Assembly (NCBI GenBank): GCA_026874595.1
Contig: CM049313.1
Span: forward strand, 24,860,008 to 24,924,007
Origin: Sipunculus nudus
Taxonomy: Eukaryota > Annelida > Sipuncula > Golfingiida > Sipunculidae
Reading direction: 5' to 3'
Length of the DNA stretch: 64,000 nt
The notes under the pieces were generated by a model that was given only the letters and a program-made list of their open reading frames with translations, ran no database searches and had not been told where the DNA came from. Of this stretch, positions 45,150 through 64,000 are shown piece after piece (position 1 is the stretch's first letter; each line of letters starts with the position of its first letter). The translations under genes and the position numbers were made by a program.

Positions 45150-46710
45150 CTTAATTAAAAAAAAAACACTGGGGCAAGATTCCTTACATTTCATGTTGAC
45201 TGTTATAAGTACGGATGAAACACATTTTTTTAATTTGATACACTGCAACCATGTATTTTAAATGCAGCTTTGACTTGACCACAAAGACTCCGAACATGAA
45301 AAAGGATAAAGGAAATGTATTACCCAATAAAAACAAATCAGGTCAATGTAACCCACGTTCTGGCCTGCAAGAGGTCTGACCAGGAGAAGTTTCTCTTCCT
45401 GATTATCCTAAAGTGCCCGGCTATGAGGTGTGCAAAAAGGAGTTAATATATAGACTATAGCTCAGTGATCAGTTACAGTGCAGAACTGTACAAATACAGA
45501 AGACTATTGAGCACGAATAAATACAGCTGTACAGCAGAGTACATGATTACGGCTGTATAAACATCACCACCACAAAATACATTCCTCATGGGATACCTTG
45601 TTCCAGTAATATATAAATATTATGTCACCTGGAAAATGATTTTCTGATTACAAGTTGTATTTTGATTGTATGAATTAGTGTCAATATAAACCTGGAAGTG
45701 GATGACGGATGCTGTGCCTGATGAAATCCTCACACAAAGTAAGGTTCTCAAATGAATAATGTAGAAAATTCTCTACTAGAGGATCCGTAGTCGAAGAAAA
45801 ACCAACACTTTCACAAAAGCATCCAGTAAGATCATGAATGTTCAAAGAATGGCAGCTTATAAATCAACAAAGATTGTCGTGTTGAACCTATCAATTATCC
45901 TAATTACATAACATATGGTGAACTGAGGACAAACCAGAATTTTGCTATGTCTGGTCATATTTCATTGTTCTATAACTCCTTACACTTAACCACTGCTTTA
46001 TAGCATGGTTTATAAAGTATCCCCACAAGGCTGATGGCACAAATTCATAAATTTTCCAACCACACATGGTCAGACCTGATATTCTAAGCTCTCGCTGAAA
46101 GGAATGCTCATGGCCCTATATGCTGATTGCTCTTGTGGGGATAATTTTCAAACTCTGCTATACATGCAGTGGTTAAATTGAAGGCATGCAGGAAGAATGT
46201 TGCCATATCACTGCACAAGTAGTGTTTGTCTGAGGCTACACACCAGTCAATGGAAACAGAATTTTAACCATGTACACTCCTTAAAGAGGTAACACTGGCC
46301 AAGAGGGAGGTTAAATGTGGAAGTTTATTATCATCACAGGTACCTACTAAATACATTTGGTGTTCAGACTTTGGTAGATGCATACATATAACAACCTGTA
46401 AACATTTCCATGCCATTTGTTTCCTTTGTGAGCAAATGGTAAACAGTTTATGAAGACATTTTATTAAACAATACAACATAGGAAACATGGTCAATGACAC
46501 AGGCTGTACTGATTGTACTGGAGAATGTGTACAAATTATTTAATGTTTGGCATGGAATTTTAGATTGGAATAAGATATCATTGGACAGGTATTATGACTG
46601 TAATAGTGAAGCTGACCTACAACACTCAACAGGGACACATACATCATCCCAAGAGATGATAAAAGCACAAACAAGTACTGTCCACATACATGAGGGGTTC
46701 AATCAATCAA

Positions 46711-46813
<103 letters not shown>

Positions 46814-49189
46814 CTTAGTTAAGTATTGGTTAAAGTTTCAAGTCATAAAGCAAACTCTGTTGAAATGATCTAAATGATCTTATAAACCCTCCCTGAGATA
46901 TATTATTCACTCCTAGGCAGAGGAGCCTTGAAAGCATCTGTCTTTGATGTGGTGTACAGTCTGAAGACTAACTAGATACACATTCCAGTGTTTACCTCAA
47001 GCAGGTGATAAAGAAAGCATTACATGTTTAAGCAGTCAGCTTTTCATCTGATACAGTAGTATGACTACTATACAAGTTCAGATGTGTTGTACAGTTTTAA
47101 TGGCTTGATGGTCTTTTAGAGAGGTCTGCAGTGTAACAGGGGGGGGGGGGGGGGGATGCTGGGGAAAATCAGCTAGCGTCCCCCTGACTTAAAAGGGTTT
47201 TTAACATTTTTTTGTTACCTGTTATGGAGTTGACTAAGATAAGAAAAAAAGCCAAAGGAGCCAATCAATCACCAATAAGGCCTGAAACAGCCAGACGATG
47301 TGGAGAAGAAAGGGTTAGTGCTCCCCACACCCGCTATTCTATCAGGGCTGTCAAAAAAAACCCTCAGCTAAAATCTCTGGTTTGTTTCATATTGCTTCGC
47401 TAAAATTTTGCATTTTTTTTCATATTTTTTTTGGTTTCATGAGGTTTTCTTTTTCATCATCTCACCAGAAACTTATTCTAAGTATTAAAGAGTACACTTT
47501 CACTATAAATATGATTATAATAAACTGACATGTCTTCATTTAATTAACTAGTTACAGTAATGAGGGAGGTTAGCTGTTCGCTTCCAACATTTCCTCATAT
47601 CTGAATCCATGCTTTCAAGGTCTGGTCCTAGTTCAAAGTACCCAGGTTTTATCAAAACTGACCCACCGAGACAGGTGAAATGAATAAGGTGGTCATAATA
47701 TAAATGACTGTGGTGAAGGGGTGTCTTATTCCCGATGGGTTTCATTTTCATGATAATATCCCCCTTGCGAATATCGAAAATATGAAACCCTCCTGAACAA
47801 AAAGTTAACCTCCGTGTAAGCACCTGTCGTGCCTAGAGGACTGGTCATATGACTAGATGCACACCATATACATACATGAAGTTTCATCATTAGTTGTGAT
47901 GCAGGCTTGTAGCAACAAACTGCAGGGGTGAAGGTCCAAGGCAGAGTGTGATGTGTCAGGTGTGGTCTCTCATGTACAGTCAGCCAATGTGTAGAAGCAT
48001 GAACTAAATGGGTTCATAAATCATAAAACAAATCAACAAACTTGCTAAATATAAAGTAAGGATTGTCAGTTTAACTGTAAAGCCTTTGGACACCTGGCGA
48101 CCTCCCTGAGAAAAACTACTGTTTGTCAGAATGTTCATACATATTGCCAACTGAAGACGTGGATTTAAGAAATTTCTCCTTACATCTATTACACGTCATT
48201 GCATGAGGTGATTTACCGATACCTATTGATGAATAGAGTGCACTATACACTGGCAGTAAATACACTGTTAAATTTATGTTTTTTTTGCTTGTGGTATCAA
48301 CAATGAAATCTGTGGAGACCTTGTTAATATAGATCTAAATATAATACATTCAAAGTCTTGGACATAACAAAAGCTATAAATATTCAGACAAGAATCACAT
48401 CATATCCATTGTATGATTGATTTAATGTGCTGCTACACGAGTGTTGTCCCAACAGAATCTTTTTATCCTCACACAAAAATTTTGAGCATTATTCATAACA
48501 TTTTAGTGTTAAAAATTTAAACTATCCGGTCATAGCTTAAATTTAGATGATTGTCAATTATTAGGCTTTATTATGCAATTTATTGTTCATTTGGTCATGC
48601 TAATAATAGTGCAATAACACATTTTTTATCTTATCTTTTATCTCATGTTTCATCTAGCAAAAATTTCCAGGTCATATTGGTCAAGAAACCTATGGAAAAT
48701 CAGTCTATAATATTCACGATGATATCCAGCTGTACGAAATAATACTGACTGTTATAAATAATGTGACATTGCAATATTAAGAGAAAAGCATAAACATGAA
48801 TGAATGAGATACATACTTATTCACCATTTGTATTTCTATCTGATACTGATACACATTAAAGCTGCATGTATTATATCCCTGCTGACAAAACTATACTTAG
48901 AAAAGCACAAAATTTTAAGAACAGGTGAAACTGTTATATAGTTTTCAGCCAACTGATACTTTCAAACTATTAATATTGTCACCTAAGACATCAAACTCTC
49001 AATGCATCTTATTCTTAATTGACTTTTTTGTGACAACAGACCAAAATACATCCTTATAACATCTCATCATGCAATGCCTCAACTCATCCTTCTGACTTGT
49101 TTTTGTGATAACTGATTCGGGGGTGGGGGGGGGGGGGGGTGGAATATTTATGATAACTGACCACTCAGTAAACATTCCTAAATATATGA

Positions 49190-49725
49190 AGCATCAGGCT
49201 GGGTGTATGGAAACATGACTCAGCATGTTTAGGACTGCTGGCCAATCAAGAACCACAGTGCGAAAAGCACCAGGGTGGGTAGATAGACACATGAATATTT
49301 ATGATGGGGGGCTGGCCAATCAAGAACCACTGTGTGTAAAGCATCAGGGTAGGGAGATAGACATATGAATATTTATGACTGGCAACTGGCCAAACAAGAA
49401 CCACTGAGTTAAAAGCACCAGAATTGGAAGATAGAAACATTAAGATTTATGACCAGCAACTGGCCCCATTATGAACCACACAATGAAAAGCAGCAGGATG
49501 AGTGCTAGACACATGAATATTTATGAAAGGCAACTGGCCAAACAAGAACCACTGTTTACAAATCACCAGGAAGGGTAGATAGATATATGAATATTTATTA
49601 CTTGCAACTGGCCTATCAAGAACCACTGTGTGCACGCATCACCATGGGTGAAAGGGAGCTTAAATATTTAAGACATACAATCGGCCAATCATGAACCACA
49701 CACATAAAGGTGGGTGTATGGGAAC
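49190..49725. repeat. 74-bp minisatellite
   Basis: Seven units are anchored by AAGAACCAC or TGAACCAC near 49249, 49323, 49398, 49472, 49546, 49619 and 49692. Each contains GAATATTTATGA, a GGCAACTGGCC(A/T)A segment and CACCAGG. The 62-67 aa minus ORFs across it come from the repeat. Confidence 0.9.
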
Positions 49726-49879
49726 ATGTATACTTAGGGCTGCAACACCTGAAATTAATCAAGTCTTGGCAGGTGACCACAGGAACCTTGGCCATTATAC
49801 CAGAATTGTACATACTCAACTTTAACTGTTAGAATACATTTGAAAAAAAAACATCCTCATACTACTACAGTCAACTGTA

Positions 49880-50285
49880 CACTGCCAAAAATAAATTCTC
49901 TGTCAAGATTATTTTCTCATCCTGTGTAAATATTTCTGTTGACAAGAATTCTTCAATATATCTTTTCTTGATTATTATTTATTATGCTTAAATTCATGAA
50001 TATATATATATCTAGATTTTCTCAAGACAAGATATATTATTTTATCATAAAAAAAATTCCCTCCATCTTATTATCAAAAGGTATCATTCCTTGCCATGAT
50101 AATATATTTTTTTTCTGATGGCTAGAAAAAAATTATCTTATGAGAAAAATCCTATCATAAGAAAAAATTTTCTTTAAAATAACAAGAAAAACTGTCTTGT
50201 TCCACTCCCTAGAAAATTTTTTCTCACCATAAGATATTTTTTCTTATAGTTAGAAATTACAGTAGGAACATTATTTTTGGCAGTG
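49880..50285. mobile_element. TA-flanked MITE (~406 bp) with perfect 15-bp inverted ends
   Basis: The ends are CACTGCCAAAAATAA and TTATTTTTGGCAGTG, exact reverse complements, and TA flanks each side. The interior is A/T-rich with repeated TTTTCTTATGATA and ATAAGAAAAA phrases and has no ORF. TA target duplication and CACTGC ends fit a Tc1/mariner-derived MITE. Confidence 0.8.
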
Positions 50286-50286
50286 T

Positions 50287-51190
50287 AAGTTCTCACCACC
50301 ATCCATAACATCTATTTTTTTAGCCAGATCTTTGGGAATTATGTTTTCTTACAAGGGGACAATACTTCTGGTATCTCATATATTAATGTAAACAAATACA
50401 AAACTCTTGGATAAAAACAAAGCTCGGTATAAGTTCTCCAAGTCATAATGTAGACATAATGAAGCAGCCGACATTCACTGGGCATACAATTATGTACAAA
50501 ATACAATAAACGAGGGACTTCAAAACCACACCTGTATAATCTGTACAACCCTCACTTGTAACACTGTGACCATGGCCTCACAATTTGCTTCTGGGTGTCA
50601 CTAAAGACAGGGAATACAGTAACTATTCACACCATCAGACAAGAGTGCACAGAGCATTGCTTACAGTGATGGCTTACATGATGACACCGGTAAACACATG
50701 TCACATGTAAACTCCTGCTGCTTTGTGGATAATAAAACCACATTCACCATGGTGTTAATGTATGTGACAAAATGGCCAAAACATGACTCAGTCAACTATG
50801 TTGTGTAGCCATGTGTGACCATGATTACCTTGGAACATATGGTGCTGACACATTTAATGAGTGCACTAGTATCATATAAATACATCAGGGGTATTTATAT
50901 ATTTGCATGTATAAACAAGCTGAGAATGTTTTTTTGATCGGGAACACTGACGTAAAATTGTAATTGTATCTAGGTATGTGCACTGTATAAAGAAACATGG
51001 AGCATACCATATACATATACTATATACAAAAGAAATACCTGCATTATTCAATGGTCCAGGTATATCTAATAAAAGGATATTTATGCATGCTATCTGAGCA
51101 TTAACTGTGTGATTTTTAAAAATCCATATACTTTTGATTGGCAGAGATGGCTCCACCCACCAAAGCCAAGGCTCCAGCCCTTCACTTTTG
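50287..51190 (-). other. 3' UTR / downstream region of the SH2-adaptor gene
   Basis: No further coding sequence follows the stop. The region is moderately AT-rich and free of the arrays found on either side, consistent with a 3' UTR of unknown length. Confidence 0.4.
50853..50858 (-). terminator. Candidate poly(A) signal ATTAAA for the SH2-adaptor gene
   Basis: ATTAAA on the minus strand, about 330 nt beyond the stop codon. It is only a candidate: the region is AT-rich and I could not confirm a cleavage site. Confidence 0.25.
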
Positions 51191-61692
<10,502 letters not shown>

Positions 61693-62580
61693 CTGTAAAC
61701 AGGAGAAAAAAATTGCTGATTTTTAACGTGAAAATGATGGCTTTGGTCAGTATTTCAGTGGAATGAGGTCACAGTGACCTAGTTTTAAGTGTAGTAGGAT
61801 CACCAAGATCTGTTTAGATGTCAAACTGGAATATTCCAGTGTGACCATTTACATGTGGAGCATGTTTCAAGGCTATCATTTGACAAGCACTTATAATTCA
61901 TTAGCATTTATAATTAGTCAGTTAAAAATCAGAATTATAATATGAAAAGATGTGTTGCAGGACTGTATATTTACCTATCTGTCGGGGGGGGCATAATTAT
62001 TTCCACCCTATTAAAACAGTAAAGGATTAATATCTCTCAACATATGTATTAGTTTAAGGTCTGTTAAGAGTCCCATTATTTAAATACTTGTGCAAAAATT
62101 ACACATCTGTAGCCTGGCAATTGAAAATGTGACTTGCTAACTGACACTGCATGAACTATGATTACTTTTGGCCACTGCACTGTTGAATCCCAGTTAGTGG
62201 CTCTAAAAAAGTAAACAATAAGTCATTGTTAGTGAAAATAACAAGATAACAGTGTGGAGAATGTTTTATCTTGCATCTGAGTACAACATTTAAAATCAAG
62301 GAAGTATACCATGTCAGCCATGGTGAGGAGCAGTGGTTATGTTTCAACCACAGCCATTTCATTTTTACATAATCAAAATGGAGATCTCCCTGGGGCTTTA
62401 ACACATTTTGAGTAAAAACAAGTGACAAATGGGTCATGATGCTCAGCTGATTGGCATGACACTATAGTTATGTACTGGCCATATTATGGCTTCAATTATC
62501 TATACTTTCTTGCAAGATTACAAATATAAAGGTTTGCATAATTACAAATATTCATGAGGAACTTCAAAATGTAGTATATC
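61693..62580. other. Intron upstream of exon A, left part
   Basis: AT-rich with a short G-run at 61984-61991. An ACAAGTGACAAATGGGTCATG phrase at 62418-62438 matches the left end of the pearl-like element. No exon was found. Confidence 0.45.
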
Positions 62581-62582
62581 AG

Positions 62583-63296
62583 GGTTGGGGCCAGGCACTT
62601 GTACCTGTACCTAGGAAGACATTACAGAATACCCGTACCTGGCTGTCATGAGTAGGAAGTACCTGGTATCTGTACCTGGAAGTACCTGTACCTGGTATAA
62701 GGTACACCAGGTACATGTGTAATGTACTGTAAATGGACACCAGGCTTGGGTCAATTACATGTACAAAGCTGTCACCCCTGTCAAAGCAGTTACTTATCTC
62801 AGGCAGGGGTAATTACTTAGCATCCCTGCTGCCTTTGAAGTCGAGTGGGCAAGGTCTAGTTGCTGTTATACCTCCAGACTCTAAACAGGAAGTTCACTGT
62901 GGCATTATCAGCACAAGAAAAGGGCAACCAGCAAATAGATATGAATAGGGTTTTTCACATGCCCCATGTAGATAGTGGTCTGGTATACACAGAACACTGG
63001 TAAAGAGTAAATGAAGAATATTATTTCCCTGAACTTGCAGCTCAACTTTGTATATTTACTAAAGGCGGTCCAGTATATTTGCAATGCCAGTATTTTTTCT
63101 GAAGACAAGTCATTTATTACTTTTAAATAATATTTTCGGCCATTCTACTCTAACTAATTAATTCTCTGACTGATAAGTTCAAATGGCTTTGAAAAGTACC
63201 TCTCTCTGCACCTAGGTACTATACAAAATTCTGTACCTGTACCTGGCCATTTCCTTTTACCTAGGTACTGTCACATGTACCTTGCCCCAACCCTAA
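62583..63296. mobile_element. hAT-like non-autonomous element (GTACCTG-rich)
   Basis: The ends are AGGGTTGGGGC (62583) and its complement GCCCCAACCCT (63283-63293). Inside both ends lie GTACCTGTACCTAGG-type repeats. A second end-like motif, CAGGCTTGGGTCAATTACATG, lies at about 62742, so a nested relative is possible. No clear 8-bp target duplication could be identified. Confidence 0.5.
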
Positions 63297-63334
63297 TGCA
63301 TATGCAACCAAAACTGACTCACATACAACAAACA

Positions 63335-64000
63335 CATCCTGGAATGGACACAGCAAAGTCTCTGACAGTGACATGACAATTTTGAATGGGCACACCAAGG
63401 TCTCTGACAGTGACCGGACATCTCTGAAAGGTCATGGCAAAGTCTCTGACAGAAACATGACAACTTTTAATAGGCATGGCAAAGTCTCTTACAGTGACAT
63501 GACAACTCTGAATGGGCCAGCAAGGTCTCTGACAGTGACTTGACAACTTTAAATGGGCAAGGCAAGGTCTCTGACAGTTACGTGACAACTTTGAATGGGC
63601 AAACAAGGTCTCTGACAGTGACAGGACATCTTTGAATGGGCACAGCAAGGTCTCTGCTGTGACAGGACATCTTTGAATGGGCACAGAAAGGTCTCTGACA
63701 GTGACAGGACATCTTTGAATGGGCACAGAAAGGTCTCTGCAGTGACAGGACATCTTTGAATGGGCACAGAAAGGTCTCTGACAGTGACAGGACATCTTTG
63801 AATGGGCACAGAAAGGTCTCTGCAGTGACAGGACATCTTTGAATGGGCACAGAAAGATCTCTGACAGTGACAGGACATCTTTGAATGGGCACAGAAAGGT
63901 CTCTGCAGTGACAGGACATCTTTGAATGGGCACAGAAAGGTCTCTGCAGTGACAGGACATCTTTGAATGGGCACAGAAAGGTCTCTGACAGTGACAGGAC
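63335..64000. repeat. 41/42-bp minisatellite, continues past the window edge
   Basis: About 16 units contain GTGACAGGACATCTTTGAATG, GGCACAGAAAGGTCTCTG, then ACA or CA. Units near 64000 are almost identical and those near 63350 are diverged. Minus-strand ORFs of 113-213 codons here are repeat artefacts. It lies in the intron between exon A and the unseen upstream exon of the SH2-adaptor gene. Confidence 0.9.

Noticed and set aside
47548-47823. 91-codon minus-strand ORF as a gene
   Set aside because: No recognisable domain and no supporting splice context or conservation evidence. It may be a chance ORF or a repeat remnant.
63319-63974. Minus-strand ORFs of 113-213 codons with CPFKDVLSL repeats
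   Set aside because: Artefact of the 41/42-bp minisatellite, open in several overlapping frames.

Overview
The window is animal nuclear DNA: AT-rich, intron-heavy and crowded with repeats. It is most likely from a bivalve or other mollusc. Three things point there. Two multi-exon genes encode metazoan-only protein families. There are several tRNA-derived SINE copies. There are also composite repeats made of tandem cores plus an ACGG/GTCC tetranucleotide run, which resemble the 'pearl' elements known from bivalves. The phylum is an inference from these features, not from a search.

Both genes lie on the minus strand. I rebuilt them by hand from splice sites and reading-frame phase. (1) STRA6-like retinol/RBP receptor: a probable 5' UTR exon ends at 31250, and twelve coding exons run from 30066 down to about 10200. 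All eleven introns between them are phase-compatible. The model gives 420 residues up to exon 12. That exon then runs into a dispersed repeat and a stop; the second half of the vertebrate protein was not found. (2) SHB/SHF-family SH2 adaptor: four coding exons (61692-60775, 56737-56548, 52741-52622, 51374-51191) encode about 469 residues with five YxxP motifs, a proline-rich stretch and a complete C-terminal SH2 domain. Its N-terminal exon(s) must lie beyond base 64000.

Layout: 1-10200 holds SINEs, a dispersed repeat, a pair of ~300 bp inverted arms and unannotated DNA. 10200-31250 is the STRA6-like gene, with introns holding a solo LTR, a pogo-like end, minisatellites and duplicated segments. 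31560-51190 is intergenic or 3' flanking DNA with a LINE relic, a ~279 bp-unit array, a 74-bp minisatellite and a TA-flanked MITE. 51191-64000 is the SH2-adaptor gene.

The most striking observation concerns the intron between the first two visible exons of the SH2-adaptor gene. Both of its splice sites have been amplified into minisatellites. About 33 units copy the 5' splice site with 19 nt of exon. About 23 units of 36 bp copy the 3' splice site with 7 nt of exon, and most of those stay open in the reading frame of the downstream exon. A two-copy duplication of another 5' splice site sits in the same gene. Minisatellites also abut an acceptor and a donor of the STRA6-like gene. Together they suggest that exon borders seed tandem repeats in this genome and may create competing splice sites.
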